Shown: positions 49,597-59,137, numbered from the stretch's first letter. The stretch is DNA of 64,000 bases from Mycobacterium sp. 1100029.7 (GCF_001665235.1 NZ_LZSC01000084.1:1-64000), one strand, 5' to 3'. Notes: generated by a model not told the origin, from the letters alone. Translations and numbers: made by a program.

Positions 49597-50127
49597 TTAT
49601 TCGTCGTCGATCGTCGGGTCGATGACGGTAGGTTCGACGTCGAGATAGATGGCCACCTGCGCCACCAGAATCTCGTGCAATAAATCACCGAGTTCGACGG
49701 TGTCTTTAGCGCGCCGTTCAATGGGCTTGCGGAACAACACAATTCGCGCCCTCGTCGCATTGCCGCGGACGTCCACGCCGGCTGGTATCAGCCGGGCCAG
49801 CGCGATGGGTCCGTCGGCCACCACCTCGGGCGGCCACTGCACGCTGTCGGGATCCTTGGCGGCGATGCGGGGAATCTCATCGACGGCCACGTCGAGTTCG
49901 GACACCCGCGATTGCCAGCGCCGCTCGATGGGTTCGTAGGCCTCCAGCACCGCCATGTCGAACCGCTCGGCCCGGCTGCGCCAGCCCGGCACCGTCGGCG
50001 GCAGCAACGGACCCCGCAGATCGCGGCCCCGCCGAGTCGCCCGGTGCGGAGCAGATCGGCCCGACGGCCGTCCGTTCCGCGGGAAACTGCGCCAATCGCC
50101 CACGCGCCGATGGTAACGGTTGGACAT
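49597..50127 (-). CDS. Zincin-like metallopeptidase family protein (Rv3259-like), active site degenerate
   Basis: 176 residues. A basic N-terminal stretch (RSFPRNGRPSGRSAPHRATR) precedes the family core FDMAVLEAYEPIERRW and ELGDLLHEILVAQVAIYL. Where active zincins have HExxH, this has HEILVAQ, so the second His is absent and proteolysis is doubtful. Convergent with whiB2, divergent from the DUF3499 gene. Function unknown. Confidence 0.8.
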   Translation of the reverse strand: MSNRYHRRVGDWRSFPRNGRPSGRSAPHRATRRGRDLRGPLLPPTVPGWRSRAERFDMAVLEAYEPIERRWQSRVSELDVAVDEIPRIAAKDPDSVQWPPEVVADGPIALARLIPAGVDVRGNATRARIVLFRKPIERRAKDTVELGDLLHEILVAQVAIYLDVEPTVIDPTIDDE

Positions 50128-50191
50128 CGTGCGCCGAATGGTTGCGCGTGTCCGGCGCTTCGCCGGCGTTTCCGCACGATAGCCTTTCGGC

Positions 50192-50650
50192 GTGAACGTA
50201 CCCCGTCGCTGCTGCCGGCCCGGGTGCCCGCATTACGCCGTGGCGACCTTGACGTTCGTGTACTCGGACTCGACGGCAGTTGTAGGACCACTCGCCACCG
50301 CGCGCGAGCCCCACTCGTGGGACTTGTGCGTCGGACACGCCGGCCGCATCACTGCGCCACGCGGTTGGGATCTGGTGCGCCACGCCGGGCCGCTGAACTC
50401 CGAGCCGACCAACCCCGACGAGGACGACCTGGTTGCCCTGGCCGACGCGGTGCGCGAAGGCAGTTCGGGTGGCGGCGCCGTGCCGTTCGTGGGGGCAACC
50501 GGTGCCCCGTTGAACGGATTCGCGGATTCGCAGCTGCACCACGCCACCGCGCAGGCCACGGCGCCCAGCAGCAGTGTGTTCGCTCCGCCCGACAAACGTT
50601 CCGGACGCCGGCGCGGGCATCTTCGGGTGTTGCCCGATCCTTCCGACTAG
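50192..50650 (+). CDS. DUF3499 family protein
   Basis: 152 residues from a GTG at 50192. The N-terminus has RRCCRPGCPHYAVATLTFVY and a later WDLCVGHAGR, a possible zinc-ribbon with Cys-Cys-x3-Cys and Cys-x2-His. The C-terminal half is low-complexity. Family conserved in Actinobacteria beside manB (Rv3258c position); function unknown. Confidence 0.8.
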   Translation: MNVPRRCCRPGCPHYAVATLTFVYSDSTAVVGPLATAREPHSWDLCVGHAGRITAPRGWDLVRHAGPLNSEPTNPDEDDLVALADAVREGSSGGGAVPFVGATGAPLNGFADSQLHHATAQATAPSSSVFAPPDKRSGRRRGHLRVLPDPSD

Positions 50651-50716
50651 CACGATGCCAGGGCCGATAGGCTGACGCCAAGAGGCAAATCCATCCCAGG
50701 CGTCAGGAGGCCCCGC

Positions 50717-52114
50717 ATGTCTCGGCCCGCCGCGACTGTCCACCGAGTCATCAAGGCGTATGACATCCGTGGGCTGGTCGGCGAAGAGATCGACGAGTCG
50801 TTGGTCGCCGACATCGGCGCCGCGTTCGCCGCATTGATGCGTGGCGAAGGCGCTTCGTGCGTGGCGATCGGCCACGACATGCGCGACAGTTCGCCGTCGC
50901 TGGCCGCGGCTTTCGCGAACGGCGTGACCGGGCAGGGCCTCGACGTCGTACGCATCGGGTTGGCATCGACCGATCAGCTGTATTTCGCCTCCGGGTTGCT
51001 GGATTGTCCGGGCGCGATGTTCACCGCCAGCCACAACCCGGCCGCCTACAACGGCATCAAGCTCTGCCGGGCCGGCGCCAAACCGGTCGGCGCGGACACC
51101 GGGTTGAAGGTGATCACCGAGAATGTGATCGCCGGGATCGCAACTCATGGCGGGCAACCCGGAACCGTTTCCGATCGCGACGTGCTGTCGGACTACGGTG
51201 CGTTCCTGCGCTCCCTGGTCGAGACCTCCGGGCTGCGCCCGCTGCGGGTGGCGGTCGACGCCGGTAACGGCATGGCCGGTCACACCACCCCGGCGGTACT
51301 CGGCGCGATCGAATCGATCACGTTGCTGCCGTTGTACTTCCACCTCGACGGATCGTTCCCCAATCACGAAGCCAACCCGCTGGACCCGGCCAACCTGCTG
51401 GATCTGCAGTTCTACGTCCGCGAAACCGGGGCCGACATCGGTCTGGCGTTCGACGGCGACGCCGACCGCTGCTTCGTTGTCGACGAGCGTGGCCTGCCGG
51501 TCTCGCCGTCGACAGTCACGAGCCTGGTGGCAGCCCGCGAGCTGGGCCGCGAAATCGGCGCCACCGTGATCCACAATCTGATCACCTCGCGCGCGGTGCC
51601 CGAACTGGTCGCCGAGCGCGGCGGCACACCACTGCGCTCGCGCGTCGGACACTCCTATATCAAGGCGCTGATGGCCGAGACCGGCGCGATCTTCGGGGGC
51701 GAACATTCCGCGCACTACTACTTCCGCGACTTCTGGGGTGCCGACTCCGGCATGCTGGCCGCGCTGTACGTATTGGCCGCGCTCGGCGAGCAGGACCGGC
51801 CGCTGTCCGAGCTGACCGCGGACTACCAGCGCTACGAGTCCTCCGGTGAGATCAATTTCCAGGTGGCCGACGCCCCGCGTTGTGTCGAGGCCGTGCTGAA
51901 GGCGTTCGGCAGCCGGATCCACTCGATGGATCACCTGGACGGGGTGACCGTGGACCTCGGCGACGGCAGCTGGTTCAACCTGCGCACCTCCAACACCGAG
52001 CCGTTGCTGCGGCTCAACGCCGAGGCGCGCACCACCGAGGACATCGACGCGATGGTCGCCCAGATCAGCGCCGAGATTGCCGCCCAGGTGCAGGCGGACG
52101 AGAGCGTTCCGTGA
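50717..52114 (+). CDS. manB: Phosphomannomutase ManB
   Basis: 465 residues. Phosphoserine loop TASHNPAAYNG with Ser105, metal loop FDGDADRCFVVD and sugar loop GGEHSAHYYF, as in alpha-D-phosphohexomutases. It converts mannose-6-phosphate to mannose-1-phosphate for GDP-mannose. Its TGA overlaps the next gene's GTG, and manA follows. Confidence 0.95.
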   Translation: MSRPAATVHRVIKAYDIRGLVGEEIDESLVADIGAAFAALMRGEGASCVAIGHDMRDSSPSLAAAFANGVTGQGLDVVRIGLASTDQLYFASGLLDCPGAMFTASHNPAAYNGIKLCRAGAKPVGADTGLKVITENVIAGIATHGGQPGTVSDRDVLSDYGAFLRSLVETSGLRPLRVAVDAGNGMAGHTTPAVLGAIESITLLPLYFHLDGSFPNHEANPLDPANLLDLQFYVRETGADIGLAFDGDADRCFVVDERGLPVSPSTVTSLVAARELGREIGATVIHNLITSRAVPELVAERGGTPLRSRVGHSYIKALMAETGAIFGGEHSAHYYFRDFWGADSGMLAALYVLAALGEQDRPLSELTADYQRYESSGEINFQVADAPRCVEAVLKAFGSRIHSMDHLDGVTVDLGDGSWFNLRTSNTEPLLRLNAEARTTEDIDAMVAQISAEIAAQVQADESVP

Positions 52115-53208
52115 ACGCCACCCGCGCGATCGATCTCGAAGACGCCGACGGCCTGCTCGCCGCCGACCGGCAGGGACTGCTGCGGTCGGCGTCGTCGGCG
52201 GGCGCACAGGTGCGTGCCGTCGCCGCCGCGGTCGACGAAGGTGACCTGAGCTCGCTGCGCACCGGCGACCGTCCGCGCAGCGTGGTCTGGCTGGCCGGGC
52301 GGGGGACCGCCGAGACCGCGGGGGCGATGCTGGCCGCGACGCAGGGTGGCGCGGCGTCGGCGCCGATCGCGATCCTCAGTGAGGTTCCGCCGTGGATCGG
52401 GCCACTGGACGTGCTGATCGTCGCCGGCGACGACCCCGGAGATCCGGCCCTCGTCGGTGCCGCCGCGACCGGGGTGCGCCGCGGCGCGCGCATCGCGATC
52501 GTCGCGCCGTACGAGGGACCGCTGCGCGACACCACCGCTGGGCGCGCCGCCGTGCTGGCCCCGCGGTTGTGGCTGCCCGACGAGTTCGGCCTCTGCCGCT
52601 ACCTGGCCGCCGGTCTGGCCATCCTGCACGCGGTGGACCCGCGGCTGAACATCGACGTGCCGGCACTGGCCGACGAGCTGGACGCCGAGGCGCTGCGCAA
52701 CAGCGCCGGCCGTGACCTGTTCACCAACCCGGCCAAGACAATTGCCGCGCGTATCGCCGAGAGTCGGGTCGCGCTGACCGGCGACTGCGCGGGCACGCTG
52801 GCGCTGGCCCGCCACGGCAGCGCGGTGCTGTTGCGCATCGCGCGCCAGGCGGTGGCCGCCGGTGGCCTGTCCGACGCGGTGGTGGCGCTGCGCGAACCCG
52901 ACTTCGGTGACGGTCCGTCGGCGGTGGACGCGCTGTTCCACGACGAGGAGATCGACGGGCCGTTGCCGCAGCGGCTGCGCGTGCTGGCCCTGACGCTGAC
53001 CGCCGACCGGACCGTGTCCGCAGCGCGGGTCGCCGGGCTCGACGACGTCTACCTGGTAACCGCCGAAGACGTGCCCGAAGCGCCCGACACCACCGACGGC
53101 CTGGGCGCCCGCGAGCCGACCGGTGCCGGGCCCGCCGAGCAGCAACTGGCAGTATTGGCCGTTCGGCTGGAGATGGCCGCCGTTTACTTGAGACTGGTGC
53201 GGGGATAG
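52111..53208 (+). CDS. SIS-domain sugar isomerase-like protein (Rv3256c/TobH-type)
   Basis: 365 residues from GTG (GTGA overlap with manB). Pattern of a phosphoglucose/phosphomannose isomerase-like SIS fold: SVVWLAGRGTAETAGAMLAA, VLIVAGDDPGDPALV, RIAIVAPYEGPLRD. Conserved between manB and manA in mycobacteria, so probably part of mannose-phosphate metabolism. Substrate unproven. Confidence 0.75.
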   Translation: MNATRAIDLEDADGLLAADRQGLLRSASSAGAQVRAVAAAVDEGDLSSLRTGDRPRSVVWLAGRGTAETAGAMLAATQGGAASAPIAILSEVPPWIGPLDVLIVAGDDPGDPALVGAAATGVRRGARIAIVAPYEGPLRDTTAGRAAVLAPRLWLPDEFGLCRYLAAGLAILHAVDPRLNIDVPALADELDAEALRNSAGRDLFTNPAKTIAARIAESRVALTGDCAGTLALARHGSAVLLRIARQAVAAGGLSDAVVALREPDFGDGPSAVDALFHDEEIDGPLPQRLRVLALTLTADRTVSAARVAGLDDVYLVTAEDVPEAPDTTDGLGAREPTGAGPAEQQLAVLAVRLEMAAVYLRLVRG

Positions 53209-53216
53209 ATAGACAA

Positions 53217-54443
53217 GTGGAAGTGCTTCGCGGTGCGGTACGCACGTACGCATGGGGGTCGCGTACCGATCTCGCCGAATTCACCGGGCGTCCGGTGCCC
53301 GCCGCTCACCCCGAGGCCGAACTCTGGTTCGGCGCGCATCCGGGGGATCCGGCCTGGCTGGAAACCGACCAGGGTGAAGTCTCGTTGCTGGAGGCGGTCA
53401 CCGCCGACCCCGAAGGACAACTGGGCAAGACGTCGCGCGACCGATTCGGCGACGTGCTGCCCTTCCTGGTGAAGGTACTCGCCGCCGACGAACCGCTGTC
53501 GCTGCAGGCTCATCCCAGCGCCGACCAAGCCGTCGAGGGGTATCTGCGCGAAGAGAAGCTCGGCATCCCGGTGAACTCGCCGGTGCGCAACTACCGGGAC
53601 ACCTCGCACAAACCGGAGTTGCTGGTGGCGCTGCACTCCTTCGAAGCGCTCGCCGGATTCCGCCAGGCGTCGCGCACGATCGACCTGCTGCGGGCGCTGG
53701 CCGTCACCGACCTGGATCCTTACATCGAACTGTTGAACGACCAGTCCGACGCCGACGGGCTGCGGGCACTGTTCACCACCTGGATTACCGCCCCGCAGCC
53801 CGACATCGACGTGCTGGTGTCGGCCGTCATCGACGGCGCCATCCAGTACGTCAGTTCCGGCGCAACGGAATTCGCTGCCGAGGCCAAGACGGTGCTCGAA
53901 CTCGGCGAACGCTACCCCGGGGACGCCGGCGTGCTGGCATCGTTGTTGCTCAACCGGATAAGCCTGGCCGCGGGCGAGGCGCTGTTCATTCCTGCGGGCA
54001 ACCTGCACACCTATCTGCGCGGCTTCGCGGTGGAGGTTATGGCCAACTCCGACAACGTATTACGCGGCGGACTCACCCCGAAGCACGTCGACGTGCCGGA
54101 GTTGTTGCGGGTGCTGGACTTCGCGCCCACTGCCGAGGAGCAGCTGCGGGCGCGGGTGCACCGCGACGGACTGGGCTTGATCTACGACACCCCGGCCGAC
54201 GAATTCGCGGTCGCGCTGCTGACCCTCGACGGCGAGCATCTGGGCCACGAGGTCGACGCCTCGTCCATCCACGACGGGCCCCAGATCTTTTTGTGCACAG
54301 AGGGTTCCGCGATGATGCACGGGAAAACCGGCTCGGTGGAACTCAACCGCGGGATGGCGGCCTGGGTGGCGGCCGACGACGGCCCGGTGGGCCTGGTGGC
54401 GCATCAACCCGCCAAGTTGTTCAGGGCGACCGTAGGTTTGTGA
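53217..54443 (+). CDS. manA: Mannose-6-phosphate isomerase ManA
   Basis: 408 residues from a GTG 8 bp after the previous stop. Type I isomerase motifs: RTYAWGS, ELWFGAHPG, PLSLQAHPS and NYRDTSHKPEL with the zinc His and Glu, and PAGNLHTYLRGFAVEVMANS with another His. It supplies mannose-6-phosphate to ManB. The 3' end overlaps the convergent monooxygenase gene by 23 bp. Confidence 0.95.
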   Translation: MEVLRGAVRTYAWGSRTDLAEFTGRPVPAAHPEAELWFGAHPGDPAWLETDQGEVSLLEAVTADPEGQLGKTSRDRFGDVLPFLVKVLAADEPLSLQAHPSADQAVEGYLREEKLGIPVNSPVRNYRDTSHKPELLVALHSFEALAGFRQASRTIDLLRALAVTDLDPYIELLNDQSDADGLRALFTTWITAPQPDIDVLVSAVIDGAIQYVSSGATEFAAEAKTVLELGERYPGDAGVLASLLLNRISLAAGEALFIPAGNLHTYLRGFAVEVMANSDNVLRGGLTPKHVDVPELLRVLDFAPTAEEQLRARVHRDGLGLIYDTPADEFAVALLTLDGEHLGHEVDASSIHDGPQIFLCTEGSAMMHGKTGSVELNRGMAAWVAADDGPVGLVAHQPAKLFRATVGL

Positions 54444-55839
54444 GGGACCGGTCCGCACCGGCCTGCCGAGATTCGCGGCGTTCGCGCAGCCACAGCCGCA
54501 GATTGTGGGCCATGGCACGGCCGACGATTCGCGGCGGCGGGACCATATACAGGCTGTCCAGTAGCGAGAACCGCCGCAAAAACCATTCGGCGAGAACGGG
54601 TTCGGTTTCCGCGGCGCCGAGGAATTGATCGAACAACGACCCCGTCGGCCGCCACCACCACGGGATGGGCCCCGACCTGCCGGCGTGGTGGAAGGCGACG
54701 TCGCCGATCGCGTTCATCGTCCACACCGGGTAGGTGGTCTTCGCGGTCGCCCTGCTGAGTTCACCGGCCAGGTCGGTATTCACCGAGCGCAGCGCCTGTC
54801 GCAGATGACCGGCCTGCAGCGAGGTCATCGTCATGCCCTGTCCGAAGGTCGGGTTGAAGCTGGCGACGGCATCGCCCAGCGGCACGATGCCGTCGGGGAA
54901 GCGTTCCAGCTTGTCGTAGCGGCGCCATCTGCTGGACGGAAAGGCGTGAAATGCCGGCGCACCAACGGGTTCGGCCTGTGACAGGGCGTCGGTGAAGTGC
55001 GGCGGCAATAGCCTGATCGCCAGGGCGACCATCTCCGAAAACGTCCTCGGCGGCTTGGCGTTGGCCACCCCGAACGTGGTCAGCACCCAGGTGCCGTCCT
55101 CGTAGAACAGCATGCCCATGCCCAAGGACTCGTCGTGGGAGGCCCCGGCCACCACCACCTTCTCCGCGATCAGCCCGTCCGGCATGCGGAACTGATGGCT
55201 GGCGTAATTGATGCCGATGTCCAACGTTTCTTCGATCGGACGCTGATACCCCCACTGCTCCAGCCACACCGGCAACCGGGTGCCGCGACCGGCCGCGTCC
55301 ACCACGAGATCGGCGGCCACGAACTCTTGCTCTCCGGCGCCGTCGGCCGGATCCAGCTCTACCCCGGTCACGCGCTGCCGGGCCCGGTCGAATCGCGGCT
55401 CGGCAACCGAGCGCCGGGCGATCGTCACGTTGTCGATGTCGCGGACCCGGCTGCGCAGCTGCCACTCCAGATGCGGCCGGCTGGGCACGTAGGCGGTGAA
55501 CTCGTCGCGCAGGGTGTGCCCGGTGCCCAGCACATGCCCGGCGGCGCCCAGGTGGATGCAGTCGGGACGGTTTTCCAGCATCGGCACCCCGGCCGCCACC
55601 ATGTCCTTGAGCAGACCCGGAAACAGCGTGTCGAGTTCGGTGGCCCCGCGAGCCATCAGCAAGTGCAGATGCCGGTCCTGTGGGATCGTCGCGCGGTTGG
55701 TGGGTGTGTCGGGCAATTCGTCTCGCTCGTAGACCGTGACCTGGGAATACCAGTCCGAGAGCACCTTCGCGGCGCACAAACCCGCGATGCTGGCCCCGAT
55801 CACGACGGCGTGGTCTCGCATGGCTGCGCTGTCCGACAT
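54421..55839 (-). CDS. FAD-dependent monooxygenase (Rv3254-like)
   Basis: 472 residues from the ATG at 55839 (MSDSAAMRDHAVVIGASIAG). FAD-binding GASIAGLCAAKVL, NADPH-related VVDAAGRGTRLPVW, and GDAVASFNPTFGQGMTMTSL near the C-terminus, typical of aromatic or lipid flavin hydroxylases. The frame stays open well beyond the ATG, but only this start matches the family. Substrate unknown. Confidence 0.85.
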   Translation of the reverse strand: MSDSAAMRDHAVVIGASIAGLCAAKVLSDWYSQVTVYERDELPDTPTNRATIPQDRHLHLLMARGATELDTLFPGLLKDMVAAGVPMLENRPDCIHLGAAGHVLGTGHTLRDEFTAYVPSRPHLEWQLRSRVRDIDNVTIARRSVAEPRFDRARQRVTGVELDPADGAGEQEFVAADLVVDAAGRGTRLPVWLEQWGYQRPIEETLDIGINYASHQFRMPDGLIAEKVVVAGASHDESLGMGMLFYEDGTWVLTTFGVANAKPPRTFSEMVALAIRLLPPHFTDALSQAEPVGAPAFHAFPSSRWRRYDKLERFPDGIVPLGDAVASFNPTFGQGMTMTSLQAGHLRQALRSVNTDLAGELSRATAKTTYPVWTMNAIGDVAFHHAGRSGPIPWWWRPTGSLFDQFLGAAETEPVLAEWFLRRFSLLDSLYMVPPPRIVGRAMAHNLRLWLRERRESRQAGADRSLTNLRSP

Positions 55840-55887
55840 CCCGGGGGAGTACCCAGTACTGTGCCGTCCAATGGCTCTTGACGGCTC

Positions 55888-57378
55888 ATGAAGGGGCAGC
55901 GGATGGCCAATCGGTGGCGTACCAAGTCGGTCGAACAGTCGATAGCAGACACCGACGAGCCGGACACCCGGCTGCGAAAAGACCTCACCTGGTGGGACCT
56001 GATGGTGTTCGGCGTTGCCGTGGTGATCGGCGCCGGCATCTTCACGGTCACGGCATCGACGGCGGGTGACATCACCGGCCCGGCGATCTGGATCTCGTTC
56101 GTGATCGCCGCGGTCACCTGCGCGCTGGCCGCGTTGTGTTATGCCGAATTCGCCTCGACGCTGCCCGTCGCGGGCAGCGCGTACACCTTCTCCTACGCCA
56201 CCTTCGGAGAATTCCTGGCCTGGATTATCGGGTGGAACCTGTTGTTGGAGTTGGCAATCGGGGCCGCGGTGGTGTCCAAAGGCTGGTCCAGTTACCTGGG
56301 CACGGTGTTCGGCTTCGCCGGCGGCACCGCCACCGTGGGGTCGGTCAGTCTGGACTGGGGCGCGCTGGTGATCGTCGCGGCGGTGGCAACGCTGGTCGCC
56401 GTGGGCACCAAGGTGTCGTCCCGGGTCTCCACGGTGATCACCGCCGTCAAGGTGTCGGTGGTGGTCTTCGTCGTGGTGGTCGGCATCTTCTATATCAAGG
56501 GATCCAACTACTCGCCGTTCATTCCGAAGCCCGAAGCCGGGCACGAGGCCGGCGGCATCAACCAGTCGGTGCTGTCGCTGTTGACCGGGGCGCACAGCAG
56601 CCACTACGGCTGGTACGGCGTGCTGGCCGGCGCCTCGATTGTGTTCTTCGCCTTCATCGGATTCGACATCGTCGCGACGATGGCCGAGGAAACCAAGCGG
56701 CCCCAGCGTGACGTGCCGCGCGGCATCCTGGCCTCGCTGGCAGTCGTGACCGTCCTCTATGTCGCCGTCTCCGTCGTACTGTCCGGAATGGTCTCCTACA
56801 CCCAGCTCAAGACGGTTCCCGGCGGCAAGCCGGCGAACCTGGCCACCGCGTTCACCGCGAACGGAATCCATTGGGCGAGCAAGATCATCGCGATCGGCGC
56901 ACTGGCCGGCTTGACCACGGTAGTGATGGTGCTGGTGCTCGGGCAGTGCCGGGTGTTGTTCGCGATGGCGCGTGACGGCTTGTTGCCGCGGTCGCTGGCC
57001 AAGACCAGTTCCCGCGGGACACCGGTTCGGATCACCGTGCTGGTGGCGATCGTGATCGCGGCGACGGCGGCGGTGTTTCCGATCAGCAAGCTCGAGGAGA
57101 TGGTCAACGTCGGAACGCTGTTCGCGTTCGTCCTGGTCTCTGCCGGAGTCATCGTGCTGCGCCGGACCCGGCCGGATCTGGAGCGCGGGTTCCGGGCGCC
57201 GTGGGTGCCGGCGCTGCCGATCGCCTCGATCTGCGCGTGCGTGTGGCTGATGGTGAACCTGACGGCGCTGACCTGGGTTCGGTTCGGGGTTTGGCTGGTG
57301 GTGGGGACCGCGATCTATCTCGGCTACGGCTACCGCCATTCGGTGCAGGGCCGTCGGCAGGCCGAGCAACCGGCGTAG
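55888..57378 (+). CDS. APC-family cationic amino acid permease (Rv3253c-like)
   Basis: 496 residues, about 12 membrane helices. First-helix motif VVIGAGIFTVTASTAG, then FAFIGFDIVATMAEETKRPQRDVPRGI, the APC consensus of cationic amino-acid transporters. ATG at 55888. Substrate inferred from family only. Confidence 0.85.
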   Translation: MKGQRMANRWRTKSVEQSIADTDEPDTRLRKDLTWWDLMVFGVAVVIGAGIFTVTASTAGDITGPAIWISFVIAAVTCALAALCYAEFASTLPVAGSAYTFSYATFGEFLAWIIGWNLLLELAIGAAVVSKGWSSYLGTVFGFAGGTATVGSVSLDWGALVIVAAVATLVAVGTKVSSRVSTVITAVKVSVVVFVVVVGIFYIKGSNYSPFIPKPEAGHEAGGINQSVLSLLTGAHSSHYGWYGVLAGASIVFFAFIGFDIVATMAEETKRPQRDVPRGILASLAVVTVLYVAVSVVLSGMVSYTQLKTVPGGKPANLATAFTANGIHWASKIIAIGALAGLTTVVMVLVLGQCRVLFAMARDGLLPRSLAKTSSRGTPVRITVLVAIVIAATAAVFPISKLEEMVNVGTLFAFVLVSAGVIVLRRTRPDLERGFRAPWVPALPIASICACVWLMVNLTALTWVRFGVWLVVGTAIYLGYGYRHSVQGRRQAEQPA

Positions 57379-57404
57379 CCGGCGGCTTTACAAAACTGCG
57401 TTCA

Positions 57405-57416
57405 ATGTCTAGACAT
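57405..57416. promoter_or_regulatory. Perfect 12-bp palindrome upstream of alkB
   Basis: atgtctagacat lies 30 bp before the alkB start in a 67-bp intergenic space. A perfect palindrome at this spot is a likely operator, most simply for the TetR regulator encoded at the end of the operon. Confidence 0.6.
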
Positions 57417-57445
57417 GAGACGCAGATAGCGATATTGTCAAACTC

Positions 57446-58678
57446 ATGACGACAACGGGACTGCGCACACAGGTTTGGCGGGACAAAAAGCGTCGGCTCT
57501 GGCTGATGGGACTGATTGCGCCGACGGCGCTGTTCGTGATGCTGCCGGTGGTCTGGGGCCTCAACCGGCTCGGCTGGCACGCCGCGGCGCAGGTGCCGAT
57601 GTGGATCGGGCCGCTGCTGGTCTACATCTTGCTGCCGATCCTGGACCTGCGCTTCGGGCCCGACGGGCAGAACCCCCCCGACGAGGTGATGGAGCAACTG
57701 GAAAACGACAAGTACTACCGCTACTGCACCTACGTGTACATCCCGTTCCAGTACCTCAGCGTGGTGCTGGGCGCCTACCTGGCCACCGCGTCGAACCTGC
57801 ATTGGCTCGGCTTCGACGGCGCACTGGGCTGGGCCGGGAAGCTCGGCCTGGCGCTATCGGTCGGTGTGCTGGGCGGCGTCGGCATCAACACCGCGCACGA
57901 GATGGGCCACAAGAAGGATTCCCTCGAGCGCTGGCTGTCCAAGATCACCCTGGCCCAGACCTGCTACGGGCACTTCTTCATCGAGCACAACCGCGGCCAC
58001 CACGTCCGCGTCGCCACCCCGGAAGACCCGGCCTCGGCCCGCTTCGGTGAGACGTTCTGGGAGTTTTTGCCGCGCAGCGTTTTCGGGAGCCTGCGCTCGT
58101 CGCTGCGGCTGGAGGCGCAACGCATCCGCCGGCAGGGCGCCAGCCCCTGGCAGCCCAAGACCTACCTGTCCAACGACGTGCTCAACGCCTGGCTGATGTC
58201 CGTCGTGTTGTGGGGCGTGCTGATCGCGGTCTTCGGGCCGAGCCTGATCCCGTTCATCGTCATCCAGGCCGTCTTCGGTTTCAGCCTGCTGGAAGCGGTC
58301 AACTATCTTGAGCACTACGGCCTGCTGCGTCAGCGGCTCGACGGGCCCGCTGGAAAAGCGCGCTACGAGCGCTGCACGCCGGAGCACAGCTGGAACTCCG
58401 ACCACGTCGTCACCAACCTGTTCCTCTACCATCTGCAGCGGCACAGCGATCATCACGCCAACCCGACCCGCCGCTACCAGACGCTGCGCAGCATGTCCGG
58501 CGCACCCAACCTGCCCAGCGGGTACGCGTCGATGATCTCGCTGACCTACTTCCCGCCGCTGTGGCGCAAGGTGATGGACCACCGGGTGCTCGCGCACTAC
58601 GAGGGCGACATCACCAGGGTCAACATCGCGCCGCGGATGCGCGAGCGGGTGCTGGCGAAGTACGGGGCGGCCGCGTGA
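57446..58678 (+). CDS. alkB: Alkane 1-monooxygenase AlkB
   Basis: 410 residues, six membrane helices. The diiron histidine clusters are complete: HEMGHKK, EHNRGHH, NYLEHYG and LQRHSDHHANPTRRY. It oxidises n-alkanes to 1-alkanols at the membrane using rubredoxin. The stop overlaps the rubA GTG (GTGA). Confidence 0.95.
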   Translation: MTTTGLRTQVWRDKKRRLWLMGLIAPTALFVMLPVVWGLNRLGWHAAAQVPMWIGPLLVYILLPILDLRFGPDGQNPPDEVMEQLENDKYYRYCTYVYIPFQYLSVVLGAYLATASNLHWLGFDGALGWAGKLGLALSVGVLGGVGINTAHEMGHKKDSLERWLSKITLAQTCYGHFFIEHNRGHHVRVATPEDPASARFGETFWEFLPRSVFGSLRSSLRLEAQRIRRQGASPWQPKTYLSNDVLNAWLMSVVLWGVLIAVFGPSLIPFIVIQAVFGFSLLEAVNYLEHYGLLRQRLDGPAGKARYERCTPEHSWNSDHVVTNLFLYHLQRHSDHHANPTRRYQTLRSMSGAPNLPSGYASMISLTYFPPLWRKVMDHRVLAHYEGDITRVNIAPRMRERVLAKYGAAA

Positions 58679-58848
58679 TCGCCTACCGCTGCCCCGGTTG
58701 TGACTACACCTACGACGAGTCCCAAGGCGATCCGCGGGAAGGCTTTCCCGCGGGCACGCCGTGGGATCAGATACCTGCGGACTGGACCTGCCCCGACTGC
58801 GCGGTCCGCGAGAAGCCCGACTTCGAAATGATGGGAGCTCAACCATGA
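58675..58848 (+). CDS. rubA: Rubredoxin RubA
   Basis: 57 residues. Two CxxC knuckles: YRCPGCDYTYD and WTCPDC. GTG start fixed by overlap with alkB; the TGA overlaps the rubB ATG. It carries electrons to AlkB. The C-terminus EKPDFEMM is usual for the family. Confidence 0.93.
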   Translation: MIAYRCPGCDYTYDESQGDPREGFPAGTPWDQIPADWTCPDCAVREKPDFEMMGAQP

Positions 58849-59045
58849 CCGATTTCAAGATGACGACCGACTTCAAGCTCTTCGTTTGCGTGCAGTGCGG
58901 CTTCGAGTACGACGAAGCCAAGGGCTGGCCCGAGGACGGGATCGCGCCGGGCACCCGGTGGGACGACATTCCCGAGGACTGGAGCTGCCCGGACTGCGGC
59001 GCGGCGAAATCCGATTTCGAGATGATCGAGGTGGCGCGCGGGTAG
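58845..59045 (+). CDS. rubB: Rubredoxin RubB
   Basis: 66 residues. FVCVQCGFEYDEA and WSCPDCGAAKSDFEM knuckles; slightly longer N-terminus (MTDFKMTTDF). The second rubredoxin of the alkane operon; in mycobacteria both electron carriers accompany AlkB. No rubredoxin reductase is seen here. Confidence 0.93.
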   Translation: MTDFKMTTDFKLFVCVQCGFEYDEAKGWPEDGIAPGTRWDDIPEDWSCPDCGAAKSDFEMIEVARG

Positions 59046-59096
59046 CCGCCAGCGACGATGCAGAACCAAGTGATGAGGAGCAGCGGCGCGGCCGAT

Positions 59097-59125
59097 ACGA
59101 GCTTGAAACGAGCTTTAAACGAGTT
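59097..59125. repeat. Three 11-bp-phased direct repeats before the tetR gene
   Basis: acgagctt at 59097, acgagctt at 59108 and acgagtt at 59119 recur at exactly 11 bp, one helical turn. They lie 13 bp before the GTG at 59138, so a regulatory array is plausible. If translation begins further upstream this could be coding; the frame is open. Confidence 0.5.
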
Positions 59126-59137
59126 ATTGTCGCGCCT

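Noticed and set aside
51931..53253. Minus-strand open frame opposite the manB/SIS genes
   Set aside because: Low-complexity Gly/Arg/Gln shadow with no start signal.
55840..57369. Upstream in-frame extension of the FAD monooxygenase
   Set aside because: His/Gln/Arg-rich antisense of the APC permease; the family start is at 55839.
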